Shown piece by piece: positions 1 through 6,010 of a DNA stretch of 6,348 bases (its first letter is position 1; every line of letters begins with the position of its first letter). A program made the translations under genes and the position numbers. The DNA comes from Actinomycetales bacterium (lineage in GTDB: Bacteria > Actinomycetota > Actinomycetes > Actinomycetales > Cellulomonadaceae). The notes beneath the pieces were generated by a model. It was not told the origin of the DNA. It saw only the letters and a list, made by a program, of their open reading frames with translations, and searched no databases. The stretch spans positions 1-6,348 of the forward strand of contig JAATES010000042.1 in assembly GCA_015655615.1 (NCBI GenBank), written 5' to 3'.

Positions 1-573
1 CCCCAGATCGGTGGCCGTGCGCTCGAAGCGGAGGAGTGCGTGCTCGTCAGCCTCCGGGAGGATTTCCCGTCCGGTCCGCGAACCGATGAGGATGCCCTGA
101 TCCACCTGGCGCTCATTCCGGAGATCACCGACTTCGGCAGCGCCTGGGAACCCGGCCATCTGGTGCGCTGGCATGCGGTGCGCATTCCCGACTGGCGCCC
201 ACCGGTGCTGGGCGCTGTCGGATCTCTCCCGGAGGCCGAGCGCACCCTGCGGGAGACCTTGCGGCAGGCGACCGAGGCTCTGGTGTCGCTCGACGTCGCA
301 CGGTGGAGCGGTACAGCGACCGCGGTGTCCGCGGGACTCGCGGGATTCTCCGCCCTCGCCGCGGCCCTACCGGATGCCGTCGGACCGCAGCGCGCCCGGC
401 TCTTTACCGAGGCGGCTCGTCTGCGCTTCATCATCGACGGCGGCACCGCAGACGATGGAGCAGCGATCAATCTGTGGCAATCCGATCAACGTATGGCCGC
501 CCTGCGCCATGTGGACCGGGCAGCACGCCACGCCATGTCCGCGGCCTGCTGGTCGGTGTCAGCGAACAGGTGA
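1..573 (+). CDS. Hypothetical protein, 3' part only
   Basis: The frame is open from base 1 to a TGA at 571-573, giving at least 190 residues. A GTG at 40 could start it, but the upstream codons (reading PQIGGRALEAEE) look equally protein-like and there is no Shine-Dalgarno sequence before 40, so I treat the gene as cut by the window edge. The visible part is soluble-looking, with no membrane segment or signal peptide. It has a tryptophan-rich patch (WEPGHLVRW, then IPDW) in the first third, followed by an alanine/leucine/arginine-rich, probably helical C-terminal half. I do not recognise the family and assign no function. It converges on glgA with 34 bp between stop codons. Strong third-position G/C bias and uninterrupted length support it as real; overlapping frames on the same strand are arginine-rich shadows. 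Confidence 0.7.
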   Translation, partial: PQIGGRALEAEECVLVSLREDFPSGPRTDEDALIHLALIPEITDFGSAWEPGHLVRWHAVRIPDWRPPVLGAVGSLPEAERTLRETLRQATEALVSLDVARWSGTATAVSAGLAGFSALAAALPDAVGPQRARLFTEAARLRFIIDGGTADDGAAINLWQSDQRMAALRHVDRAARHAMSAACWSVSANR

Positions 574-580
574 CCCTTGG

Positions 581-628
581 GAGCTCGTGCGCTGCTACGC
601 GACTCGATCAGCCGTGTAGCACGTGCTC
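581..628. terminator. Possible bidirectional hairpin between convergent genes
   Basis: GAGCTCGTGC at 581-590 pairs with GCACGTGCTC at 619-628 at 9 of 10 positions (T585/T624 mismatch). An inner GCTG (591-594) can pair with CAGC (609-612). The right arm lies inside the last codons of glgA and the left arm is just after the upstream gene's stop. Neither side has a T-run, so it would be a U-less terminator of the kind proposed for actinobacteria. The fold is imperfect and such GC-rich pairings also arise by chance, so this is tentative. Confidence 0.35.
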
Positions 629-1825
629 GTAGACCGCCAGAGTCCGGTCGGCGATAGCCGACCAGGAGAAATGCTCCTCGACCCGCCGCCGGGCTGCCAC
701 ACCCATGAGGGACACCCGATCCGGATCTCCGACGAGCTCCGTCAAGCCTCGGGCAAGCTCATCGACGAATCGATCGGGATCCAGCGGGGTCCCGGTGCCG
801 TCCTGCCGTTGTTCCAGCTCGATGAGCACCCCCGTGACGCCGTCGTCGACCACTTCGGGGATCCCGCCGGTGGCACTGGCGACCACGGGCAGGCCGACGG
901 CCATGGCCTCCAGGTTCACGATGCCCAGCGGCTCGTAGACGGACGGGCAGACGAACACTGTGCAACTGGCGAGAACCGCGATGAGATCACGTCTGGGCAG
1001 CATGTCAGAGATCCACACCACTCCCGCCCGTACTCGCTGCAACTCAGCCACGGCGGACTCGACCTCAGCGGCGATCTGGGGAGTGTCCGGCGCACCCGCG
1101 CACAACACGACTTGGATCTCCGGGGGGAGCTTCGCCACAGCCCGCAACAGGTAGGGCAAGCCCTTCTGACGGGTGATGCGACCCACGAAGACCACAGCAG
1201 GCCGATCAGGGTCGATCCCGCGACCACGGGCGAACTCATGTGCCCGGTCCAACTCGGCACCCTCGGGACGGGCCCAGCCGCTGAGGTCGATTCCGTTGTG
1301 GACGACATGGACCTTGTCAGGATCGACCGTGGGATAGCTGCGCAGGATGTCCGCCCGCATCCCCGCACTGACCGCGATGACTCCGGCCGCGCCCCGGTAG
1401 GCGGTCTCCTCGGCCCAGCTCGACAGCCGGTAGCCCCCACCCAGTTGCTCCGCCTTCCACGGCCGCAGGGGCTCTAGGGAATGCGCGGAGAGGATATGGG
1501 GGATGTCGTGCAGCAGTCCCGCGAGGTGCCCGGCCAGGTTCACATACCACGTGTGGGAGTGAACGAGGTCGGCCCCGGCGACGTCCTGCGTCATCGCCAG
1601 ATCCACCCCGAAGGTCTGCAGGGCCGCGTTCGCCCCAGTCAACCCGCCGGGCATGTCATAGCCGGTGACACCCGGCGGCGTGTCCTCCGCCGTGCGCGGC
1701 CCGTCGAAGCAGCGCACGCGCACGTCGATGCGCTCGCGCAGCACTGCGGCTAGCTCGGCCACGTGCACGCCGGCTCCGCCGTAGACATGGGGTGGGTATT
1801 CCCGGGTCAGTAGGTCTGCTCGCAC
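608..1825 (-). CDS. glgA: Glycogen synthase / alpha-maltose-1-phosphate synthase (GT4 family)
   Basis: This is a cytosolic GT-B glycosyltransferase that transfers glucose from ADP-glucose. Numbering from the start chosen here (405 aa): the N-terminal glycine-rich acceptor/donor loop YGGAGVHV is at 15-22, HSHTW at 89-93, SAHSLEPLRPWK at 113-124, the phosphate-binding GRITRQKG (R216, K221) at 215-222, and the retaining-transferase E-x7-E motif (E298...E306, within EPLGIVNLE) near the C-terminus. It is shorter than E. coli GlgA and matches the actinobacterial type. The Mycobacterium tuberculosis counterpart next to glgC (Rv1212c) is now called GlgM and makes maltose-1-phosphate for the GlgE pathway; sequence alone does not separate that role from plain glycogen synthesis. 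The frame extends to an ATG at 1843, but I chose the GTG at 1825. It gives the family-like N-terminus MRADLLTREYPP and lies 6 nt after a TACGGT -10 element. The gene is divergent from glgC. Confidence 0.93.
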   Translation of the reverse strand: MRADLLTREYPPHVYGGAGVHVAELAAVLRERIDVRVRCFDGPRTAEDTPPGVTGYDMPGGLTGANAALQTFGVDLAMTQDVAGADLVHSHTWYVNLAGHLAGLLHDIPHILSAHSLEPLRPWKAEQLGGGYRLSSWAEETAYRGAAGVIAVSAGMRADILRSYPTVDPDKVHVVHNGIDLSGWARPEGAELDRAHEFARGRGIDPDRPAVVFVGRITRQKGLPYLLRAVAKLPPEIQVVLCAGAPDTPQIAAEVESAVAELQRVRAGVVWISDMLPRRDLIAVLASCTVFVCPSVYEPLGIVNLEAMAVGLPVVASATGGIPEVVDDGVTGVLIELEQRQDGTGTPLDPDRFVDELARGLTELVGDPDRVSLMGVAARRRVEEHFSWSAIADRTLAVYEHVLHG

Positions 1826-1831
1826 ACCCAC

Positions 1832-1837
1832 ACCGTA
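1832..1837 (-). promoter_or_regulatory. -10 element of a leaderless glgA promoter
   Basis: On the minus strand TACGGT fits the TAnnnT -10 consensus and is followed by exactly 6 nt (GTGGGT) before the GTG at 1825, so transcription would begin on the start codon. No TTGACA-like -35 lies at 16-18 bp spacing; that region falls at the edge of the CRP-like palindrome. If this is the promoter, the upstream ATG at 1843 would not be transcribed. The call is inferred from spacing, motif and similarity to the glgC and 6265 promoters in this window. Confidence 0.55.
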
Positions 1838-1856
1838 TGTCATGAACGCACATGTC

Positions 1857-1872
1857 CGTGATGGCCGTCACC
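1857..1872. promoter_or_regulatory. CRP/GlxR-like operator between glgA and glgC
   Basis: The sequence CGTGATGGCCGTCACC contains GTGA-N6-TCAC, the core of the TGTGA-N6-TCACA site bound by CRP-family regulators such as actinobacterial Crp and GlxR. The palindrome matches at 12 of 14 positions (1858-1871), failing only at T1862/G1867; the outermost consensus T and A are replaced by C on both sides. Its centre (1864.5) is 38.5 bp from the predicted glgC start and 39.5 bp from the predicted glgA start, so it covers both -35 regions. One protein dimer could therefore act on both genes. The position fits either class II activation or repression by promoter occlusion. Confidence 0.5.
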
Positions 1873-1890
1873 ATTGCTCCGGAAATGCCC

Positions 1891-1896
1891 TAGGCT
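1891..1896 (+). promoter_or_regulatory. -10 element of a leaderless glgC promoter
   Basis: TAGGCT is followed by 6 nt (CTGACC) and then the glgC ATG at 1903, the standard distance from a -10 hexamer to the transcription start. No Shine-Dalgarno sequence precedes the ATG, so a leaderless mRNA is the simplest reading. At 17-bp spacing the -35 position reads TCACCA (1868-1873), a 3 of 6 match that overlaps the CRP-like site. The same TAGGCT hexamer recurs before serB. Confidence 0.6.
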
Positions 1897-1902
1897 CTGA
1901 CC

Positions 1903-3144
1903 ATGGCTAAGACGCCGAACGTCCTCGCAATCGTCCTCGCTGGCGGCGAAGGCCGCCGCCTGATGCCGCTGACCGCGCAGCGAGCCAAGCCTGCGGTGCC
2001 CTTCGGTGGCATCTACCGGTTGGTCGATTTCGCCTTGTCGAACCTCGCGAACTCTAACTATCTGCACATGGTGGTGCTGACCCAGTACAAGTCCCACAGC
2101 CTCGACCGCCACATCGCGAAAACCTGGCGCATGTCGCCGTTGCTCGGCAACTTCGTCGCACCCGTGCCCGCCCAGCAACGTGTCGGGAAGCACTGGTACC
2201 TGGGAAGCGCTGACGCGATCTTCCAGTGCCTCAACATCATCGAAGATGAGCGGCCCGACGTCGTCGTCGTCGTCGGAGCGGACCATGTCTACCGTATGGA
2301 CTTCTCCCAGATGGTCTCCGCTCATGTGGAATCGGGTGCGGAGCTCACGGTGGCGGGCATCCGCCAGCCGATCTCCTTGGCCAGCGAGTTCGGCGTCATC
2401 GATGTCGATCCCACGCAGCACAGCCGGATACGCGCCTTCCTGGAGAAGCCGACCAGCCCGCAGGGCCTCCCTGACTCCCCCGGCGAGGTCCTGGCCTCGA
2501 TGGGCAACTACGTCTTCAATGCCGACGCCCTGGTCGAGTCGGTCACCCGTGACGCCGACAATCCTGATTCGAAGCATGACATGGGCGGCGACATCGTCCC
2601 GTACTTCGTCGAACGCGGCTCGGCGGGCTTCTACGACTTCAAGGACAACGACGTTCCAGGCTCGAACGACCGAGACCGCGCGTACTGGCGCGACGTGGGG
2701 TCGATCGATGCCTACTACGAGGCCAACAAGGACCTCATCGCCATCACCCCGGTGTTCAACCTCTACAACTACGACTGGCCCTTGCACACGGGATACACCG
2801 GCCTTCCGCCCGCGAAGTTCGTCCACGCCGGTCCGGGCAGACTGGGCCATGCCGCCGACTCGATCGTCTCTCCGGGGGTGCTGATCTCCGGAGCCATGTC
2901 AATGGGATCGATCCTGTCCCCGGGAGTGCATCTGCACTCCTGGGCTTCCGTCACGGACTCGGTGCTCCTGGACAACGTCCAGGTGGAACGCCACGCCCAG
3001 GTCTATCGCGCCATCCTCGACAAGAACGTGGTGGTCACCGAGCGGGCGCGGGTGGGACTCGACCCCGACGAGGACCGTGCCCGGGGCTACACGGTCACCG
3101 ACTCAGGGCTCACCATCGTTCCCAAGGGCGTCGTGGTCCGGTAG
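1903..3144 (+). CDS. glgC: Glucose-1-phosphate adenylyltransferase (ADP-glucose pyrophosphorylase)
   Basis: The enzyme makes ADP-glucose from ATP and glucose-1-phosphate, the committed step toward glycogen and maltose-1-phosphate. The protein is 413 aa, usual for bacterial GlgC. The nucleotide-binding signature [13 protein letters not shown] is at 12-24 with AKPAVPFGG at 28-36. GSADAIFQ is at 101-108, and the catalytic-aspartate segment GADHVYRMD (D127) at 125-133. The glucose-1-phosphate lysine region FLEKP (K182) is at 179-183, SMGNYVF at 199-205 and [12 protein letters not shown] at 261-272. The C-terminal part from about 318 shows the hexapeptide-repeat pattern of a left-handed beta-helix, where allosteric effectors normally bind. 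The ATG at 1903 is favoured by motif spacing and the -10 element 6 nt upstream. The gene is divergent from glgA, which uses its product, and is followed 20 bp later by serB. Identification is secure. Confidence 0.97.
   Translation: MAKTPNVLAIVLAGGEGRRLMPLTAQRAKPAVPFGGIYRLVDFALSNLANSNYLHMVVLTQYKSHSLDRHIAKTWRMSPLLGNFVAPVPAQQRVGKHWYLGSADAIFQCLNIIEDERPDVVVVVGADHVYRMDFSQMVSAHVESGAELTVAGIRQPISLASEFGVIDVDPTQHSRIRAFLEKPTSPQGLPDSPGEVLASMGNYVFNADALVESVTRDADNPDSKHDMGGDIVPYFVERGSAGFYDFKDNDVPGSNDRDRAYWRDVGSIDAYYEANKDLIAITPVFNLYNYDWPLHTGYTGLPPAKFVHAGPGRLGHAADSIVSPGVLISGAMSMGSILSPGVHLHSWASVTDSVLLDNVQVERHAQVYRAILDKNVVVTERARVGLDPDEDRARGYTVTDSGLTIVPKGVVVR
2260..2274 (+). repeat. (GTC)5 trinucleotide tract inside glgC
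   Basis: Five consecutive GTC codons encode V120-V124, the hydrophobic beta-strand leading into the catalytic GADH segment (G125-H128). The tract is in frame, so unit loss or gain would change valine number without a frameshift. It is probably just preferred codon use in a valine-rich strand. Confidence 0.9.
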
Positions 3145-3150
3145 ACCCTC

Positions 3151-3156
3151 TAGGCT
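3151..3156 (+). promoter_or_regulatory. Possible -10 element for serB
   Basis: TAGGCT, identical to the glgC -10 hexamer, lies 7-12 nt after the glgC stop and 8 nt before the GTG at 3165 (2 nt before the in-frame GTG at 3159). This would give serB its own leaderless or near-leaderless promoter in addition to readthrough from glgC. The 8-nt gap is slightly longer than ideal and no clear -35 was seen, so the call is weaker than for glgC. Confidence 0.4.
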
Positions 3157-3164
3157 TAGTGCCC

Positions 3165-3839
3165 GTGACTGACTCCTCCGCAGCTGCTCGCCACCTCGTG
3201 GTGCTTGATGTCGACTCCACCCTCATCGAGCAGGAGGTCATCGAGCTTCTGGCGGCACAAGCTGGCAGCCTGGAGACCGTGGCGGAGATCACCTCGCGCG
3301 CGATGAACGGTGAGCTCGATTTCGCCACGTCGCTGCGCGAGCGAGTCGCCACCCTGGCGGGGCTTCCAGTGGCAGCGTTCGACGTGGCCCGCGCGCATGC
3401 GACCTTCACGGCGGGCGCGCACGATCTCGCAGACGAATGCGCCAGACGTGGCTGGCGAGTCGCTCTGGTCTCAGGCGGATTCGAAGAGATCGTCGGACCG
3501 CTTGCCGCCGAGCTGGGCATCGCCTGGTACCGGGCGAACGGGCTCGAAGTCGTCGACGGCCACCTCACTGGCCAGACCCGCGGTCCGGTGATCGATGCCT
3601 CAGCCAAGGCGGCGACATTGCGGGAATTCGCACGACGGGCCGACCTGCCGATCGCCCAGACTGTGGCGATCGGAGACGGCGCGAACGACCTGGAGATGAT
3701 CGCCGAGGCCGGGGTCGGCATCGCGTTCTGCGCCAAGCCAGTCGTCTACGCACGAGCGCCCTATCAGGTCGCGGTCCGTGATCTACGCGCGGCACTCAGC
3801 CTGGCCGACGCCGTCATCGCGGGTACGTACCAGGGCTAG
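3165..3839 (+). CDS. serB: Phosphoserine phosphatase (HAD superfamily)
   Basis: SerB hydrolyses O-phosphoserine to serine, the final step of the phosphorylated serine pathway, and is cytosolic and Mg-dependent. All four HAD motifs are present (numbering for the 224-aa form): DVDSTL with nucleophile D15 and acid/base D17; SGGF at 103-106 (motif II serine); K148 in the DASAKAA segment (motif III); and GDGANDLEM at 170-178 with metal-binding D171 and D175 (motif IV). The four-helix cap lies between motifs I and II. At this length it has only the catalytic core, without the N-terminal ACT domains seen in longer mycobacterial SerB2. I chose the GTG at 3165 because it lies 8 nt after TAGGCT; the in-frame GTG at 3159 would add two residues and cannot be excluded. 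No Shine-Dalgarno sequence is visible for either. The stop codon sits directly after the left arm of the terminator-like repeat. The serine-specific name rests on motif spacing; other small HAD phosphatases remain possible. Confidence 0.9.
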   Translation: MTDSSAAARHLVVLDVDSTLIEQEVIELLAAQAGSLETVAEITSRAMNGELDFATSLRERVATLAGLPVAAFDVARAHATFTAGAHDLADECARRGWRVALVSGGFEEIVGPLAAELGIAWYRANGLEVVDGHLTGQTRGPVIDASAKAATLREFARRADLPIAQTVAIGDGANDLEMIAEAGVGIAFCAKPVVYARAPYQVAVRDLRAALSLADAVIAGTYQG

Positions 3840-3872
3840 AGCAGGGCAGGCAATCCCGCCCTGGTACGTACC
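3822..3872. terminator. Perfect 15-bp inverted repeat between serB and the phosphatase gene
   Basis: GGTACGTACCAGGGC (3822-3836) is exactly reverse-complementary to 3858-3872, with a 21-nt loop that begins with the serB stop codon. It probably forms a shared hairpin for the two convergent genes. There is no T-run on either strand, so intrinsic termination would be of the U-less type. An alternative shorter stem pairs 3842-3847 with 3858-3863. Each arm contains the self-palindromic 10-mer GGTACGTACC (3822-3831 and 3863-3872), unusual for a simple terminator. Confidence 0.6.
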
Positions 3873-3885
3873 GAGGCGCAGGGGC

Positions 3886-4407
3886 TCATGCCTCCGGGCG
3901 GACCACGGCGGTCAGCTGAGCAGTGCCGCGGCCCCAGTGGGCCCACGCTTGGTCCGACGTGAGGATGCACGAGGCGGCCGTGGGCACTCCGACCCGGACC
4001 TGGGCCAAGGAGCCGTCATCCGACGATTCTGCCGCCAGATAGTCCGCCGCCATCGAGATGGCCGGCTCATGCCCCACGACCAGTAAGACGTGTGAGTGCT
4101 CGCTGACCGCTCGCACCGCCTCCAGCACCTCGGGAACGGCGGCCTCGTACAACGAGGGGAGCACCCGGACCTGCTCCGGCGGGTCCGAGAGGCCTGATGA
4201 CGCCAGGTCCCAGGTCTGACGCGTGCGGAGCGCATCGGAGCACAGCACCGTGGTCGGCACACATCCCGCCAGGCGCAGCACGTCTCCGAGCGCTGCGGCC
4301 TGACGCCGTCCGCGCAGTGCCAGCGGCCGACCGTGGTCACCGGCGCCGTGATCGTGCTCGGCCTTGGCATGACGCAACAGGATCAGCGTGTAGGACAACG
4401 AGGTCAC
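3886..4407 (-). CDS. SixA-like histidine phosphatase (phosphoglycerate mutase superfamily)
   Basis: This 173-aa single-domain protein of the histidine phosphatase superfamily has the RHG-type signature LRHAKAE with catalytic R12 and H13, a second arginine in SDALRTRQTW (R61), and the second catalytic histidine in VGHEPAIS (H113). The compact length and LRHAKAE start resemble SixA, which dephosphorylates phosphohistidine on signalling or phosphotransferase proteins in E. coli; the substrate here is unknown. Its GTG start (4407) overlaps the fabI TGA as GTGA (4404-4407), indicating translational coupling and membership of the fabG-fabI operon. Only a weak GATGGG sequence precedes the start. It converges with serB. 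The family assignment is secure; the physiological role, and any link to fatty acid synthesis, is inference from context only. Confidence 0.88.
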   Translation of the reverse strand: MTSLSYTLILLRHAKAEHDHGAGDHGRPLALRGRRQAAALGDVLRLAGCVPTTVLCSDALRTRQTWDLASSGLSDPPEQVRVLPSLYEAAVPEVLEAVRAVSEHSHVLLVVGHEPAISMAADYLAAESSDDGSLAQVRVGVPTAASCILTSDQAWAHWGRGTAQLTAVVRPEA

Positions 4408-5171
4408 ATGCCCATCGCGTGAACGCCGCCATCGACGTGGACGATCTCACCGGTGGTCGCCGGGAACCAGTCGGACAGCAACGCGGCCACCCCTCGGGCG
4501 GCGGGCTCAGCAGTGGTCTGGTCCCAGCCCAGAGGCGCCCGCTCCGGCCAGCCACCCTCCATCTTCTCGAATCCCGGAATGGACTTGGCAGCGGTGGTGC
4601 GGATCGGACCGGCGGAGATCAGGTTGACGCGCACGCCATGCGGGCCGAGATCGCGCGCCAGGTATCGCGCGGTGGACTCGAATGCGGCCTTGGCGACTCC
4701 CATCCAGTCGTACACCGGCCAGGCAAGGGAGGCGTCGAAGGTCAATCCGACGAGTGAACCACCCTGCTGCATCAGCGGCAGGGCAGCCACAGCGAGCGAC
4801 TTCAACGAGAATGCGGACACCTCCAGCGCCGTGGCGACGTCGGGCCAGGTGCCCGTCAGGAAGTTGCCGCCCATCACGGACTGCGGAGCGAAACCGATCG
4901 AATGGACCACACCGTCGATACCGTCCTCATGCTGTCGCACCGCATCGGGCAGTGCTGCGAGATCGTCCTCGTTGGTGACATCCAGCTGGACGACGGGAGC
5001 GGGGGCCGGCAAACGGCGTGCGATCGTCTCCGTGAGCTTGAATTGGCGGCCGAAGGAGGTCAGGACGACCTGTGCACCTTCGTCCTGCGCCAGACGCGCC
5101 ACGTGGAAGGCGATCGAGCTATCCGTGAGCACTCCGGTGATCAGGAGTTTCTTTCCCTCAAGCAGACCCAT
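4404..5171 (-). CDS. fabI: Enoyl-[acyl-carrier-protein] reductase (NADH), InhA-like
   Basis: FabI reduces trans-2-enoyl-ACP to acyl-ACP, the last step of each type II fatty acid elongation cycle. The 255-aa protein has the enoyl-reductase form of the short-chain dehydrogenase fold: the FabI-type cofactor loop TGVLTDSSIAFH (12-23) replaces TGxxxGIG; LDVTNEDD is at 63-70; HSIGFAPQ at 90-97; catalytic Y154 and K161 in the Y-x6-K pattern; and AGPIRT at 187-192 in the substrate loop. The C-terminus LLSDWFPATTGEIVHVDGG is very close to mycobacterial InhA as I recall it, but the substrate-binding loop is shorter, consistent with ordinary rather than very long chains. The ATG at 5171 follows a good GAGGGA ribosome binding site. 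It lies 100 bp downstream of fabG and overlaps the phosphatase gene by 4 nt. Identification is secure. Confidence 0.96.
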   Translation of the reverse strand: MGLLEGKKLLITGVLTDSSIAFHVARLAQDEGAQVVLTSFGRQFKLTETIARRLPAPAPVVQLDVTNEDDLAALPDAVRQHEDGIDGVVHSIGFAPQSVMGGNFLTGTWPDVATALEVSAFSLKSLAVAALPLMQQGGSLVGLTFDASLAWPVYDWMGVAKAAFESTARYLARDLGPHGVRVNLISAGPIRTTAAKSIPGFEKMEGGWPERAPLGWDQTTAEPAARGVAALLSDWFPATTGEIVHVDGGVHAMGM

Positions 5172-5176
5172 GGTTG

Positions 5177-5182
5177 TCCCTC
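5177..5182 (-). promoter_or_regulatory. Ribosome binding site of fabI
   Basis: On the minus strand GAGGGA lies 5 nt before the ATG at 5171, within AGAGAGGGACAACC. It supports that start and contrasts with glgA, glgC and serB, which have no such site. Confidence 0.7.
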
Positions 5183-5231
5183 TCTATGCTGGTCGAACGT
5201 GCGCGGTGGCGCGACGTCATGATGCGGTCCA

Positions 5232-5257
5232 AGCCGGCCTGGCCATGCCGCCGGGCT
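5232..5257. other. Possible hairpin in the fabG-fabI spacer
   Basis: AGCCGGC (5232-5238) can pair with GCCGGGCT (5250-5257) as 7 base pairs with one bulged G5253; the 11-nt loop contains TGGCCA. The 100-bp spacer between the two genes (5172-5271) otherwise shows only the fabI ribosome binding site. The hairpin could tune fabI relative to fabG by attenuation or RNA processing, but short GC stems are expected in such DNA. Confidence 0.25.
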
Positions 5258-5271
5258 CGGCCGAAGTGCTC

Positions 5272-5997
5272 TCAGTGACCCATTCCGAGCCCGCCATCGA
5301 CAGGAATGACTGCACCGGAGATGTACGCCGCGGCATCCGAGGCAAGGAACTCGACCACGCCGGACACCTCTGCTGGGCTGGCGAACCGGCCCGCGGGGAT
5401 CGCCGCACGGTATTCCTCCTGCTTGGCCTGCGGGAGCGCCGCCGTCATATCCGTGTCGATGAAGCCCGGTGCCACCACGTTGGCAGTGATCCCCCGCCCG
5501 CCAAACTCTCGAGTGATCGAGCGGGCGAGTCCCACCAGCCCGGCCTTCGACGCCGAGTAGTTGGCCTGTCCGGCACCTCCGTAGAGGCCGACCACGGAGG
5601 AGATCAGCACGATGCGTCCCCGCCGGGCTCGGATCATCGCCTTGGAGGCGCGACGTACACACCGGAAGGCCCCGGTGAGGTTCACGTCGATGACCGTCTC
5701 GAAATCGTCGTCGCTCATGCGCATCAAGAGCTGATCGCGGGTCACGCCGGCATTCGCAACCAGCACCTCGACCGGGCCCAGAGCCGCCTCGATGGCAGAG
5801 AATGCCCCATCGACCGCGGTCGTGTCGGTCACGTCTCCCACTGCGCCGAAGACTCCCGCAGGCAGGTCACCGGAGCGATAGATCGTGGCCACCCGGTCGC
5901 CTGCAGCCACAAACCGTTCAGCGATCGCCCGGCCGATGCCCCGATTGGCACCCGTCACGAGCACGACCCGGCCCGTCGTCCTGACCTCAGCGGTCAC
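5272..5997 (-). CDS. fabG: 3-oxoacyl-[acyl-carrier-protein] reductase, MabA/FabG1-like
   Basis: FabG reduces 3-ketoacyl-ACP to 3-hydroxyacyl-ACP with NADPH in fatty acid elongation. It is a classical short-chain dehydrogenase of 241 aa with TGANRGIG at 15-22 (cofactor binding), NAG at 82-84, N106 in DVNLTG, and the catalytic triad S134, Y147 and K151 (YSASK). The C-terminus ISGAVIPVDGG-GMGH, the VAPGFIDTDMT segment at 175-185 and the pairing with fabI match the mycobacterial mabA-inhA pair. The frame continues upstream to an ATG at 6057, but those 20 residues are arginine-rich and lack a ribosome binding site, whereas the GTG at 5997 is preceded by AAGGAG at 7-nt spacing, so I start there. 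It is first gene of a minus-strand operon with fabI and the phosphatase gene. Identification is secure. Confidence 0.95.
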   Translation of the reverse strand: MTAEVRTTGRVVLVTGANRGIGRAIAERFVAAGDRVATIYRSGDLPAGVFGAVGDVTDTTAVDGAFSAIEAALGPVEVLVANAGVTRDQLLMRMSDDDFETVIDVNLTGAFRCVRRASKAMIRARRGRIVLISSVVGLYGGAGQANYSASKAGLVGLARSITREFGGRGITANVVAPGFIDTDMTAALPQAKQEEYRAAIPAGRFASPAEVSGVVEFLASDAAAYISGAVIPVDGGLGMGH

Positions 5998-6004
5998 AGC
6001 CACT

Positions 6005-6010
6005 CTCCTT
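6005..6010 (-). promoter_or_regulatory. Ribosome binding site that decides the fabG start
   Basis: AAGGAG on the minus strand lies 7 nt before the GTG at 5997. It is the strongest Shine-Dalgarno match I noticed in the window and argues against the upstream ATG at 6057. Confidence 0.8.

Noticed and set aside
623..1477. A 284-codon frame on the plus strand opposite glgA
   Set aside because: It is antisense to a well-supported glycosyltransferase gene, with no recognisable domain and no promoter or ribosome binding site noticed.
2260..2274. (GTC)5 as a phase-variation tract
   Set aside because: It is in frame and encodes a conserved valine-rich beta-strand, so unit changes would not switch the gene off; simple codon preference explains it.
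1840..2850. A 336-codon frame on the minus strand opposite glgC
   Set aside because: It mirrors glgC codon structure, giving a V/D/R-rich product with no domain, while glgC on the other strand carries every expected motif.
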